From NCBI RefSeq assembly GCF_003096075.1, contig NZ_CP015449.1, positions 1,729,001 to 1,793,000 on the forward strand: a DNA stretch of 64,000 bases, read 5' to 3'. A model generated the notes under the pieces. The model did not search any database. It saw nothing but the letters and a program-made list of their open reading frames with translations, and was not told the origin of the DNA. This stretch comes from Dietzia lutea (GTDB lineage: Bacteria > Actinomycetota > Actinomycetes > Mycobacteriales > Mycobacteriaceae). Positions 20,493 to 29,102 of the stretch are shown piece by piece. Made by a program: the position numbers and the translations under genes. Positions within the stretch are counted from its first letter, which is position 1. Every line of letters begins with the position of its first letter.

Positions 20493-21971
20493 GTGACCGG
20501 CACCAACCCAGACGGTATCCCCGCAGACGGTATCGACCCCGACGACCTCGAGACGTGCCTGCGCGTGCTCGACCGGGCCGCCGCGCTCGGCGAGGACCAC
20601 CCCGACTCGATCCGGGTGCAGCGGTCGGTGGGCCACATGTTCAAGCTCCTCAAGAAGGCGCGGCGCGCCGAGGTGCGCCGCGCGCGCCAGGAGGCCGACA
20701 AGGCCGTCATCGAGGCCACCGCCACCGGCTCCCCCACGCGCATCGACGACGAGACCGCCGGGATCCGGCTCGTCTCCAACACGCCGGGCGCCGTCGCCGG
20801 CCACCTGCAGCGCGCGGTGGCCTGCTACGTGTGCAAGCAGCTCTACACCCAGGTCGACGCCTTCTACCACCAGCTGTGCCCGGCCTGCGCGGCGGTCAAC
20901 CGCGCCAAGCGCGACCCGGACATGGACCTCACCGGCCGGCGGGCCCTGCTCACCGGCGGCCGCGCCAAGATCGGCATGTACATCGCGCTCATGCTGCTGC
21001 GCGCGGGCGCCGACGTCACCATCACCACCCGCTTCCCGCGCGACGCCGTGCGCCGCTTCGCGTCGATGGACGACTACACCGACTGGGCGGACCGCGTCCA
21101 CGTGATCGGCGTGGACCTCCGTGACCCCGCGCAGGTGGTGGCGCTGGCCGACGAGGTCGCCGCCGGCGGGCCGCTCGACATCCTCATCAACAACGCCGCC
21201 CAGACGGTGCGCCGCTCCCCCGGCTCGTACTCGGGCCTCGTGGAGGGCGAGTCCGCGCCGATCACCGGTCGCGCCGCGAACATCCCGATGGTCACCATGG
21301 GCCGCACCTCCGAGCTGCACCCCGCCGCGCTCATGGGCGGCGAGTCCGCGCTCATCGGGTCCGAGGAGGCGGAGAGGGAGGCCGACCACATCGCGACCCT
21401 CGCGCTGCAGGGTGGCTCGGCGTCGCTGGAGCGCATGGCCGCCGGCACCGCGATCGACGCCGGCGGGCTGCTGCCGGACGTGGTGGACCACAACAGCTGG
21501 GTGGCCACGGTCGAGCAGGTGGAGCCCATGGAGATGCTCGAGGTGCAGCTCGCGAACTCGGTCGCGCCGTTCATCCTGGTCTCGCGCCTGCGCCCGGCGC
21601 TCGCGGCATCGAAGGCGCGCCGCAAGTACGTCGTCAACGTCTCGGCCATGGAGGGCCAGTTCTCGCGCCGCTACAAGGGCGCCGGCCACCCGCACACCAA
21701 CATGGCCAAGGCGGGGCTCAACATGCTCACCCGCACGTCGGCCGAGGAGATGTTCACCGAGCACGGCATCCTCATGACCGCCGTGGACACCGGGTGGATC
21801 ACCGACGAGCGCCCGCACGTGACCAAGGTCCGCCTCCACGAGGAGGGCTTCCACGCCCCGCTGGACCTGGTCGACGGCGCCGCCCGCGTGGTGGACCCGA
21901 TCGTGCGCGGCGAGGCGGGTGAGGACCTCTACGGCTGCTTCCTCAAGGATTTCGAGCCGAGCCCGTGGTGA
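20493..21971 (+). CDS. Zinc-ribbon/SDR fusion oxidoreductase with an atypical active site
   Basis: The 492-residue protein has an N-terminal helical part (1-110), a zinc-ribbon-like CYVCKQ...LCPACA (about 112-132), then a Rossmann SDR domain from about 145 with ALLTGGRAKIGMYIA and LINNAAQT. A roughly 100-residue insertion separates NNAAQT from the active-site strand. Ser384 (VNVSAMEG) and Lys406 (NMAKAGLNML) fit the catalytic set, but the YxxxK tyrosine position is Thr402; the nearest Tyr is 394. It is NAD(P)-dependent by fold, substrate unknown. TACCGT lies 7 nt before the GTG start. Its stop overlaps the next gene, and three genes are coupled here. Confidence 0.8.
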   Translation: MTGTNPDGIPADGIDPDDLETCLRVLDRAAALGEDHPDSIRVQRSVGHMFKLLKKARRAEVRRARQEADKAVIEATATGSPTRIDDETAGIRLVSNTPGAVAGHLQRAVACYVCKQLYTQVDAFYHQLCPACAAVNRAKRDPDMDLTGRRALLTGGRAKIGMYIALMLLRAGADVTITTRFPRDAVRRFASMDDYTDWADRVHVIGVDLRDPAQVVALADEVAAGGPLDILINNAAQTVRRSPGSYSGLVEGESAPITGRAANIPMVTMGRTSELHPAALMGGESALIGSEEAEREADHIATLALQGGSASLERMAAGTAIDAGGLLPDVVDHNSWVATVEQVEPMEMLEVQLANSVAPFILVSRLRPALAASKARRKYVVNVSAMEGQFSRRYKGAGHPHTNMAKAGLNMLTRTSAEEMFTEHGILMTAVDTGWITDERPHVTKVRLHEEGFHAPLDLVDGAARVVDPIVRGEAGEDLYGCFLKDFEPSPW

Positions 21972-22474
21972 CCGCCGACGCCGTCCACCGTATCCTGGCC
22001 GACCAGGTGCTGCCGACGCTGCGCGCCGCCGTGGCCGATCTCGGCGGCGACGGGCCCGGCACCCTTGTGCACACCCGCCCCACGGCCGACGGCTCCGCGT
22101 GGCCCACGAACTCCGCAGCCGCGACCGTGCACCACCTGTGCGGCGTGGTGGCCTCGTGGGGCGCGGCGTGCCTCGGCGGCGAGGACATCACGCGCGACCG
22201 CGACGCCGAGTTCGACTACTCCGGCCCCGTCGGCCCCGAGCTCGACCGCCTCGCCGCGCTCGTCGACCGGCTGCCCGCCTGGGCCGCCGCGGCCGACGCG
22301 CGCGGGGACCTCGCCCATCCCACCGGCACGGCGTTCGACGTCGACGCCGCGCGCAGGGCCGGTACCCTCACCGTCGAGTGGGTGCTCGGCCACATCCTCC
22401 ACGACCTCGCGACCCACACCGGTCACCTCGAGCTCTCCCGCGACGTGCTGCTGGACCGGGGCCGCCGGCCGTGA
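21968..22474 (+). CDS. DinB/DUF664-like (maleylpyruvate isomerase N-terminal type) protein
   Basis: The 168-residue four-helix protein has a metal-binding histidine pattern: ATVHHLCGVVASWG (first His about 44) and VLGHILHDLATHTGHLEL (about 140-157) supplying further His residues. Such folds in mycothiol-making actinobacteria include mycothiol-dependent isomerases and transferases, a possible link to mshC in this window. The GTG at 21968 overlaps the SDR stop (GTGA), and its own stop overlaps the nucleoside hydrolase start. The actual reaction cannot be read from the sequence. Confidence 0.65.
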   Translation: MTADAVHRILADQVLPTLRAAVADLGGDGPGTLVHTRPTADGSAWPTNSAAATVHHLCGVVASWGAACLGGEDITRDRDAEFDYSGPVGPELDRLAALVDRLPAWAAAADARGDLAHPTGTAFDVDAARRAGTLTVEWVLGHILHDLATHTGHLELSRDVLLDRGRRP

Positions 22475-23478
22475 CCCGGACCCCGGTGCTGCTCGACTGC
22501 GACCCGGGCATCGACGACGCGCTGGCGATCGCCTACCTGGTGGCCGAGCACCGCGCCGGCCGGATCGACCTCGCGGGGCTCGTGTGCACGGCGGGCAACG
22601 TCGGGCTCGAGGACACCGTCGCCAACGCGCTGGCGTGGCTGGACCTCGCGGGCGCCCCGGTACTACCGGTGGCGGCCGGGGCGCCCGGCCCGATCGCCGT
22701 CCCCCACGTGCTGACCCCCGAGACGCACGGCTCCCGCGGGGCGGGGCACGCGGAACTGGCGACGACGACGAGGGCGGTCGACGCCCGCGACGGTGCCCGG
22801 CTCTGGGTGGAGCTGGCGCGCGCACATCCCGGTGAGTTGGTGGGGATCGTGACCGGTCCCTCGTCCAGCCTGGCCCGGGCGGTGGCGCTCGACCCCGCGC
22901 TCCCCGGCCTGTTGGCGCGCCTGGTCGTGATGGGTGGGACGTTCCGCGGGCACCCGGGCAACACCACGCCGGTCAGCGAGTGGAACGTCGACGTGGACCC
23001 GGAGGCCGCCGATCGGATCTGCCGGGTGTGGGAGGACGCGCGGGCCGCCGATCCCGCTGTCACCGCCCCGCTGTGGTGCGGCCTGAACCTCACCGAGCGG
23101 GCGGTGTGGACGCCCGAGCGCTCGCGGGCGCTGCTCGCCGCCGCCGACACACCGCTGATCCGCGCCCTGGTGGACGCGCTGCGCTTCTACTTCGAGTTCC
23201 ACGAGTCCGTCGGCGAGGGCTACCTGGCGCAGGTGCACGATCCGCTCGTCGCCTGGATCGCGCTGCACCCGGGGTCCGAGGTGTCCGAGCCCGCGCACGT
23301 GCGGGTCGAGTGCACCGGCGAGCACACGCGCGGGATGACGGTCGCGGACGTGCGTGGTCAGCGCGGGCGGGTCGACAACGCACGCGTCGCCACAGACCTG
23401 CTCCTGCCGGGCGGGGCGGGCGCCGTGCTCGACGAGGTCTGCGCGGCCATCGCCTCGCTGGCCGGCCCTCGGGCCTGA
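22471..23478 (+). CDS. Nucleoside hydrolase (IUNH family)
   Basis: The 335-residue enzyme cleaves the N-glycosidic bond of ribonucleosides. The calcium/ribose site is shown by LLDCDPGIDDALAIAYL at the N-terminus, with NVGLEDTVANAL, IVTGPSSSLARAV, VVMGGTFRGHPGN, SEWNVDVDPEAA and, near the end, VHDPLVAW. The set is complete, so it should be active; base preference is not predictable. It is translationally coupled (GTGA) to the DUF664 gene and through it to the SDR. Confidence 0.88.
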   Translation: MTRTPVLLDCDPGIDDALAIAYLVAEHRAGRIDLAGLVCTAGNVGLEDTVANALAWLDLAGAPVLPVAAGAPGPIAVPHVLTPETHGSRGAGHAELATTTRAVDARDGARLWVELARAHPGELVGIVTGPSSSLARAVALDPALPGLLARLVVMGGTFRGHPGNTTPVSEWNVDVDPEAADRICRVWEDARAADPAVTAPLWCGLNLTERAVWTPERSRALLAAADTPLIRALVDALRFYFEFHESVGEGYLAQVHDPLVAWIALHPGSEVSEPAHVRVECTGEHTRGMTVADVRGQRGRVDNARVATDLLLPGGAGAVLDEVCAAIASLAGPRA

Positions 23479-23558
23479 GCCGGCTGGGCCGTCCCGCCGG
23501 CGGCGTGAACCGGCTGAGCCGGCCCGCCGGCCTGAGCCGGCTGGCCGTCCCGCCGGCG
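23475..23558. repeat. Three-copy GC-rich tandem repeat
   Basis: Three imperfect units of about 27-30 nt begin TGA(G/A)CCGGCTG and end CCCGCCGGC, filling the gap between the nucleoside hydrolase stop and the convergent flavoprotein stop. CCGGC/GCCGG segments can pair within and between units, so it may act as a terminator. Confidence 0.6.
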
Positions 23559-24605
23559 TCAGTTATCGGGCCGCGTGAAGTTCCGCGTCGGGGGCGCCGG
23601 GTCCGGGACGCACTCCGCGGTGTGATGCCCGCGCAACGAGGTCGCGCACGCGACGCCGGCCGCCGCGCCGGTCCCCACGGCGATCGGCACGAGTTGCAGC
23701 CCGGTGACGATGTCGCCGGCCGCGTACACGCCGGCCACGCTGGTGAGCTGGAGCGAGTTGACGGTGACCCCGCCCTCGTCATCGGTCTCGCACCCCAGCG
23801 ACGTCGCCAGTTCGTTGGTCGGGTGGTGTGCGTAGGAGAAGAACACCTTCGACCCCTCGATCACCCTCCCGTCCTCGAGCTGCACGCCCTCCAGCGCGCC
23901 GGGGGCGCCGACCAGCTCGCGGGCGACTCCGTCGATCACCTCGATGCTGTGCTCGGCGCAGGCTGCGCGCTGGTCGTCGTCGAAGGCCGGGTCGGCGTCG
24001 CTCTCGGTGACGATGACGACCTCGGACGCCCAGTCGAGTAGCTCGGAGGCGTACGCCGGCACGTGCGCGCCGACGCCCAACACGATGATCCGTCGGCCCG
24101 CGGCGGTGAGGCCGTCGCAGGCCGGGCAGTGGTGGACGTCGACCCCGAAGTGCTCGTCGATCCCGACGAGCTCGGGCAGCCGGTCGCGTACGCCGGTGGC
24201 GAGGATGATCCGTTTGGCGATGACGGTGATCGGGTCGTCCGCGCCACCGTTCGAGGCTTCCGTCGGGGTGATGCGGGCGACGAACCTCTCGTCGGACTCC
24301 TTCTCCAGGTCGACGACGATGCCGTCGAGCCGGCGGACGGTCGGATAGCGCTCGAGACCCTCGTGGATGTCGGCATATAACTCGGCGGGCGTCGTGGGCC
24401 CGGTGCCGAGCATGCCGTGGATCTCCGTCGCGGCGAGGTTGCGCTGGTGGCCCGCGTCGACGAGCAGGGTCGAGCGCTGGTACCGGCCGACCCACGTCGC
24501 GGCGGACAGCCCGGCCGGGCCCCCGCCGATGACGAGGACGTCCACCGACTGGGGAACCGGCTCTCCCGAGGACTCGGGCAGGGGGCCGACGTGGGCGTCG
24601 CTCAT
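23559..24605 (-). CDS. Thioredoxin-reductase-like FAD/NAD(P) oxidoreductase
   Basis: The 348-residue flavoprotein has the FAD dinucleotide fold VLVIGGGPAGLSAATWVGR (about 23-41), an ATGVRDRLPE loop, the redox-active HCPACDG (CPAC, about 158-161), a second nucleotide fold GRRIIVLGVGAHVPAYA and the closing FAD motif VYAAGDIVTGLQLVPIAVGTGAAAG. The layout is that of thioredoxin reductases and alkyl hydroperoxide reductase F-like proteins, but the CPAC pair and a 25-residue Pro-rich tail differ from TrxB. Electron acceptor unknown; a mycothiol-related disulfide is one possibility. Monocistronic. Confidence 0.85.
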   Translation of the reverse strand: MSDAHVGPLPESSGEPVPQSVDVLVIGGGPAGLSAATWVGRYQRSTLLVDAGHQRNLAATEIHGMLGTGPTTPAELYADIHEGLERYPTVRRLDGIVVDLEKESDERFVARITPTEASNGGADDPITVIAKRIILATGVRDRLPELVGIDEHFGVDVHHCPACDGLTAAGRRIIVLGVGAHVPAYASELLDWASEVVIVTESDADPAFDDDQRAACAEHSIEVIDGVARELVGAPGALEGVQLEDGRVIEGSKVFFSYAHHPTNELATSLGCETDDEGGVTVNSLQLTSVAGVYAAGDIVTGLQLVPIAVGTGAAAGVACATSLRGHHTAECVPDPAPPTRNFTRPDN

Positions 24606-24773
24606 GTCTCTCCTCTCGCGGACCAGGTGCTCTCACCCTACGGAATAGGCCGGAGGCCACCGTGTACGCGGGTGACGGAACTAGAACCGGTGCTAGGCTC
24701 CACCGGATGTCCGACGCCTCCGTGGGGGCCCGGACACGCGCTGTCGTCCCCTGTCACCGCCCTGGGAGAGTCC

Positions 24774-26135
24774 ATGAGGTCTGTCGCCGCCGCCCTGATC
24801 GTCGTCGCGGGTGGAGCGGTCGCCGCCCGTGCTGCGGTGCGGGCGGCCGCGCGTCGTCGGGCGGGCAGGCCCGTGTTCACGATGGCGGGTCCGGGCGCCG
24901 CGACCCCTGGTTCCGTCCACCCGGCCGACACCGCGACACCGGCCGCGGGTCCCGGCGCTGCGCGTGCGGGACACTCCCCGCGAACGCCGGGCCCGGGCGG
25001 CGCGGTACGCCCTCCGGCCGGTGCCAAGGGCTTCGTCCCGGCCCTCGAGGGGATCCGCGGTCTCGCCGCGGTCGGCGTGCTCACCACGCACGTCGCGTTC
25101 GTCACGCGTTCGTCCACCGGCTCACCGATCAAGCGCCTCTTCGGCCGTCTCGACCTGGCCGTGGCGGTGTTCTTCGCCAAGTCCGGGTTCCTGTTGTGGC
25201 GTGCGCACGCCGATCACGCCCGCCGAGACAGGCCGGGGACGGCGAGGCCCACACGCGAGTACCTGCGCTCGCGGCTCGTGCGGATCATGCCGGCCTACGC
25301 CGTGCTGGTCGCCGCCGCGATGTTGCTGCTCACGCAGAACCACGTCAACGGGCCCGCCTCGTGGATCGCCAACCTGACCCTCACGCAGATCTACACGTCG
25401 AACTTCCTCGTCGCCGGGCTCACCCACGCCTGGTCGCTGGCGGTGGAGATGGCGTACTACCTCGCGTTCCCGCTGCTGTGGACCGCGCTGAGGGGCCTGC
25501 GTGGCGACGCCGCGAAGTGGCGGATCCCGGCCATCGCCGCGTTCGGCGCGTCCGGTCTGGTGTTCCCCATGATCCCCTGGCACGCGCTCGGCCTTCTGCC
25601 GACCGATGTCAACGTGCAGATCCTCCCGCCGTCGTTCGCCGCCTGGTTCGCCGCGGGGATGCTGCTGGCCGAGGTGGTGACTGCCCCGCCCGGCACGCTC
25701 GTCCGGGCGTGTCGCGACCGACTCGCGCGCTGGGGCTGGTGGATCGCCGGCGGGGCGGCGCTGGTCGTCACCACCGTGCCGGCGTGGTTCTCCGAGGGAT
25801 TCGTCCATCCGGGACCGCTCGAGTTCGCCGCCCGCACCGGGCTGGCGGGCACGATGGCGTTCCTCATCCTGGCCCCGGTCGTCCTGGCGCCGGAGGGCAC
25901 ACGGTTCCCCGTGCTGGAATCGGCTCCGCTGCAGAAGGTCGGAACCTGGTCGTACGGAATCTTCCTGTGGCACCAGCTCGTGCTGCACGCCGCGTTCCCC
26001 CTCACCCGCACGCCGCTGTGGGCGCCGCGCATGGCGGTCATCTGGCCGGTCACCGTCGCGGGTTCACTGGCAGCCGGCGCCGCGAGTCACCGGTTCCTGG
26101 AGGAGCCCGCGCGCAGGGCACTCGAACGACGCTGA
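24774..26135 (+). CDS. Membrane acyltransferase (acyltransferase_3 family)
   Basis: The 453-residue polytopic protein opens with a short hydrophobic helix (MRSVAAALIVVAGGAV), then an Ala/Pro-rich linker to about residue 80. The family core follows: FVPALEGIRGLAAVGVLTTHVAF with the active His, then a ten-helix pattern including HAWSLAVEMAYYLAFPLLW and WSYGIFLWHQLVL. It probably O-acylates a cell-envelope glycan or lipid from the cytoplasmic side. ATG at 24774 has GGGAGAG 4 nt upstream, and a TAGGCT box (24694-24699) lies 75 nt before it. Gene context gives no substrate. Confidence 0.8.
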   Translation: MRSVAAALIVVAGGAVAARAAVRAAARRRAGRPVFTMAGPGAATPGSVHPADTATPAAGPGAARAGHSPRTPGPGGAVRPPAGAKGFVPALEGIRGLAAVGVLTTHVAFVTRSSTGSPIKRLFGRLDLAVAVFFAKSGFLLWRAHADHARRDRPGTARPTREYLRSRLVRIMPAYAVLVAAAMLLLTQNHVNGPASWIANLTLTQIYTSNFLVAGLTHAWSLAVEMAYYLAFPLLWTALRGLRGDAAKWRIPAIAAFGASGLVFPMIPWHALGLLPTDVNVQILPPSFAAWFAAGMLLAEVVTAPPGTLVRACRDRLARWGWWIAGGAALVVTTVPAWFSEGFVHPGPLEFAARTGLAGTMAFLILAPVVLAPEGTRFPVLESAPLQKVGTWSYGIFLWHQLVLHAAFPLTRTPLWAPRMAVIWPVTVAGSLAAGAASHRFLEEPARRALERR

Positions 26136-26203
26136 CCACCGGCGCCGCAGCCCCACGGAGTCGCGTGTCCCGGCGCGCCCGCGAAAAGAAACTTCTGCGG
26201 AGG

Positions 26204-26230
26204 TGTCGATCCCGGTCGCTCCCGTTCGTC
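26204..26230 (+). promoter_or_regulatory. Candidate ECF42 promoter
   Basis: TGTCGA (26204-26209) and CGTC (26227-26230) are separated by 17 nt. This matches the reported ECF42 motif (TGTCGA at -35, CGA/TC at -10) and lies 60 nt before the DGPF gene, so the sigma factor would drive its own operon. Confidence 0.65.
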
Positions 26231-26289
26231 ATCATGGTGTCGGCGCACTTCGGCGACCGGCGTCCACCACGAACGGCCAGGTGATACCA

Positions 26290-26655
26290 ATGAAATACGT
26301 ACTGCTGCTCTTCGGAAACCTCGACGACGCGCGCTGCGGGGAGCCCGCCACCGACGACGCCGAGCAGGGCCCCGGCCCGGAGGCGTTCATCGCGTTCGAC
26401 GCGGAGCTCGACAAGGCCGGTGTGCTCGCCGGCGGGTTCGCCCTCGAGGACCCGGAGACGGGTGTGAGCGTCGCGTGCCCGCCCGGAGGCGGGGAGCCGG
26501 TGGTCACCTCGGGCCCGCTCCCCGAGAGCCGAGAATTCGTCGGCGGGACCATCGTCATCGACGTCGCGGACATCGACGAGGCGCTGGCCTGGGCGGCCAG
26601 ATGTCCGGGAGTCCACGGTGGGCGGGTCGAGATCCGCGCGATCGCGGAATTCTGA
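26290..26655 (+). CDS. YCII/DGPF-family protein
   Basis: The 121-residue alpha-beta protein opens MKYVLLLFGN, with FIAFDAELDKAGVLAGGFAL and a late VEIRAIAEF, the standard YCII-related domain. The family's DGPF tetrad is changed to SGPL (TSGPLPES). These proteins are nearly always encoded beside an ECF42 sigma factor, as here, and are targets of that sigma factor. Their enzymatic activity is unknown. The ATG at 26290 is chosen because the family starts with MKY and the candidate promoter lies upstream. Confidence 0.85.
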   Translation: MKYVLLLFGNLDDARCGEPATDDAEQGPGPEAFIAFDAELDKAGVLAGGFALEDPETGVSVACPPGGGEPVVTSGPLPESREFVGGTIVIDVADIDEALAWAARCPGVHGGRVEIRAIAEF

Positions 26656-26695
26656 TGCCGGTCCGCCGGGCGGCGAGCGGAACCGGGGCCCCGCC

Positions 26696-27949
26696 GTGAC
26701 CGTCGAGCGCCCGGCGGCCTCCGACGCGCTGGTTCGGATCAGACATGAGGAGCGCGCGCGGCTGCTCGCGGCACTGATGTCTCGGTTCGGCGACCCGGAC
26801 CTCGCGGAGGACGCCGCCCAGGACGCCTTCGTCGCCGCGGCGGAGTCCTGGCCGCGGACCGGCGTACCGGACCGCCCGCTCGCCTGGCTCATGACCACGG
26901 CCACGCGCAAGGCGATCGACCGGCTACGTCGGGAGCGCGCCCTCACCGAGAGGCTCGCACGCCTCAAGGTGGAGCAGGACCGGCGGCGCCCGCCCGCCGC
27001 GTCGCTCTCCCCCGCTGATCCCGACGAGATCCCGGATGACCGACTCGAGCTCTTCTTCGCCTGCTGCCACCCCACCCTGAAAGTCGAGGAGCAGGTGGTG
27101 TTGTGCCTGCGGTACCTGGCCGGGTTGACCACGGTGGAGATCGCCCAGGCGTTCCTGGTGCCGGTCGCCACGATGCAGCAGCGACTGGTGCGCGCTAAGA
27201 AGCGGATGCGGGTCACCCGCATCCCGGTGCGCGTCCCCGAGGCGTCTGAACTCCCCCGCCGCCTTCCCGGCGTGCTGGCCGTCGTCTACCTGATCTACAC
27301 GGAGGGGTACGCGGCGACCGAGGGCACGGACCACATCAGGTCGGAGCTGACGGCGGAGGCCATCCGATTGGCCCGGATCGTCCACCGGCTCCTGCCGGGG
27401 GTCGGAGAGGTGACGGGTCTACTGGCCCTGATGCTGCTGACCCAGGCGCGGGCGCCCGCCCGCACCGATTCCGGCGGGATGCCCGTCCCGCTGGGAGAGC
27501 AGGATCGTGCGACCTGGGACCCGCTCCTCCTCGCCGAGGGGCTGACGCTGGCCCGCGAGGCCGCATCCGGCGGGCCGGGGCCGTACGCCGTCCAGGCGGC
27601 CATCGCGGCCGTGCATGCCGAGGCCACGACCTTCGACACCACCGACTGGGCCCAGATCGCCGTGTTGTACGACGTCCTGGCCGGCATCGCGCCAGGTCCG
27701 ACTGTTAGTCTGGGCAGGGCGGTGGCCCGCGGACGCCGCGACGGGCCGGCGGTCGGGATCGCCGAACTCGACGCCCTGTCCTCCGACCCCGCGCTCCGGC
27801 GGCATCACCCGTTCCACGAGGCCCGCGCGGTCACGCTCGAGATGCTCGGCAGGTCCGAGGAGGCTCGCGAGGCGTGGTCACGAGCCCACGAGCTCGCCCT
27901 CAACGACGCCGAGCGCGGGTATCTAGAGAAGCGGTGGTGGGACGTCTGA
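26696..27949 (+). CDS. ECF42-group sigma factor with C-terminal extension
   Basis: The 417-residue RNA-polymerase sigma factor has region 2 in DLAEDAAQDAFVAAAESWPRTG and WLMTTATRKAIDRLRRE, and region 4 in LTTVEIAQAFLVPVATMQQRLVRAKKRM. It has no anti-sigma partner gene. Instead it carries about 200 extra C-terminal residues (from about 195) with TPR-like helices (YLIYTEGYAATEG, HPFHEARAVTLEMLGR), as ECF42 proteins do; the extension is required for activity in studied cases. The linker DDRLELFFACCHPTLK is diagnostic. GTG at 26696 lies 40 nt after the DGPF stop. Confidence 0.9.
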   Translation: MTVERPAASDALVRIRHEERARLLAALMSRFGDPDLAEDAAQDAFVAAAESWPRTGVPDRPLAWLMTTATRKAIDRLRRERALTERLARLKVEQDRRRPPAASLSPADPDEIPDDRLELFFACCHPTLKVEEQVVLCLRYLAGLTTVEIAQAFLVPVATMQQRLVRAKKRMRVTRIPVRVPEASELPRRLPGVLAVVYLIYTEGYAATEGTDHIRSELTAEAIRLARIVHRLLPGVGEVTGLLALMLLTQARAPARTDSGGMPVPLGEQDRATWDPLLLAEGLTLAREAASGGPGPYAVQAAIAAVHAEATTFDTTDWAQIAVLYDVLAGIAPGPTVSLGRAVARGRRDGPAVGIAELDALSSDPALRRHHPFHEARAVTLEMLGRSEEAREAWSRAHELALNDAERGYLEKRWWDV

Positions 27950-27992
27950 CCGCGCCGTTCGACGCCGCGTGGCGCGGGCTCGCCGCGATCGG

Positions 27993-29096
27993 TCAGGAGT
28001 CGAAGGCGTCGATGATCGCCTGTGCGGCGAGCGCCGCCGTGAGCGTGCCGTCGCGGACCTGCTGCTCGACCTCGGGCGCCACCCTCTTGACGTCGGGGTC
28101 GGCGGCCAGGCGTGCCATGAGGGTCTCGTGCACCATCGACCAGGTCCAGTCGACCTGCTGGCGAGCGCGGCGCGCCTCGACCTCGCCGATCTCGGCCATC
28201 GTCTCCTGGTGCTTCCGGACCGTGTCCCAGAAGCCGTCGAGGCCCTCGCCCTCGAGGCCGGACATCGTCAGGACGGGGACCTTCCACACCGCATCAGCGG
28301 GCCTGACCAGGCGCAGCGCGGCGCCCAGCTCGCGTGCGGCCCGCTGGGCGTCCTTGACGTGCGGCCCGTCGGCCTTGTTGACGGCCACCACGTCCGCGAG
28401 TTCGAGGACACCCTTCTTGATGCCCTGCAGCTGGTCACCCGTCCGCGCGAGCGTGAGGAAGGTGAAGCAGTCGACCATGCCGGACACGGTCACCTCGGAC
28501 TGGCCCACGCCGACCGTCTCGACGAGGATGACGTCGAAACCGGCGGCCTCGAGCAGGACCATCGTCTCCCGCGTCGCCTTCGCGACGCCGCCGAGCGTGC
28601 CGGAGGTCGGAGAGGGCCGGATGTAGGCCCGCGGCTCGGTGGAGAGGGTGGCCATGCGGGTCTTGTCGCCGAGGATCGAGCCCCCGGTGCGGGTGGAGGA
28701 CGGGTCGACGGCGAGGACCGCCACCTTGTGACCCTGCTCCACCAGGTACAGGCCGAAGGACTCGATGAACGTCGACTTGCCGACCCCGGGAACGCCCGTG
28801 ATGCCGATCCTCAGGGCGCCGCCGGCGTGCGGCAGGGCCCCCAGGAGCAGCTGCTGGGCCTTCTCACGGTGAGCCGGATTGGTGGACTCCAGCAGCGTGA
28901 TCGCCCGGGCGAGGACGGGCCGGCGATCCTTCAGAACCCCCTCGAGCAGCGCGTCGACGTCGATCTCCCGACGCGGGCGCGGACCGGCCGCAGAGGGCAC
29001 CGGACCGCGTACCGATCCGGTGCCCGCCGTCGTCGACAGACTGCCCGAGAGATTGCCCGACCCCGCGGGGTCGGGTCCTGAGCCGAGCCCCGCCAC
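27993..29096 (-). CDS. meaB: Methylmalonyl-CoA mutase-associated GTPase MeaB
   Basis: The 367-residue G3E-family GTPase loads and protects the B12 cofactor of methylmalonyl-CoA mutase. Walker A is GVPGVGKST (about 99-107), with VLAVDPSST, the switch segment VETVGVGQSE and base-specificity NKAD. The first 45 residues are Gly/Ser/Pro-rich and likely disordered. The gene follows mutB by 6 nt, giving a mutA-mutB-meaB operon as in M. tuberculosis (Rv1492-Rv1493-Rv1496). Confidence 0.95.
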   Translation of the reverse strand: MAGLGSGPDPAGSGNLSGSLSTTAGTGSVRGPVPSAAGPRPRREIDVDALLEGVLKDRRPVLARAITLLESTNPAHREKAQQLLLGALPHAGGALRIGITGVPGVGKSTFIESFGLYLVEQGHKVAVLAVDPSSTRTGGSILGDKTRMATLSTEPRAYIRPSPTSGTLGGVAKATRETMVLLEAAGFDVILVETVGVGQSEVTVSGMVDCFTFLTLARTGDQLQGIKKGVLELADVVAVNKADGPHVKDAQRAARELGAALRLVRPADAVWKVPVLTMSGLEGEGLDGFWDTVRKHQETMAEIGEVEARRARQQVDWTWSMVHETLMARLAADPDVKRVAPEVEQQVRDGTLTAALAAQAIIDAFDS

Positions 29097-29102
29097 GTCC
29101 GA

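Noticed and set aside
19256-27949. Integrated mobile element at tRNA-Leu
   Set aside because: No integrase, transposase, phage or conjugation gene was seen, and I found no second copy of the tRNA 3' end (CCCCTCGCGCAC). Base composition looks like the rest of the window.
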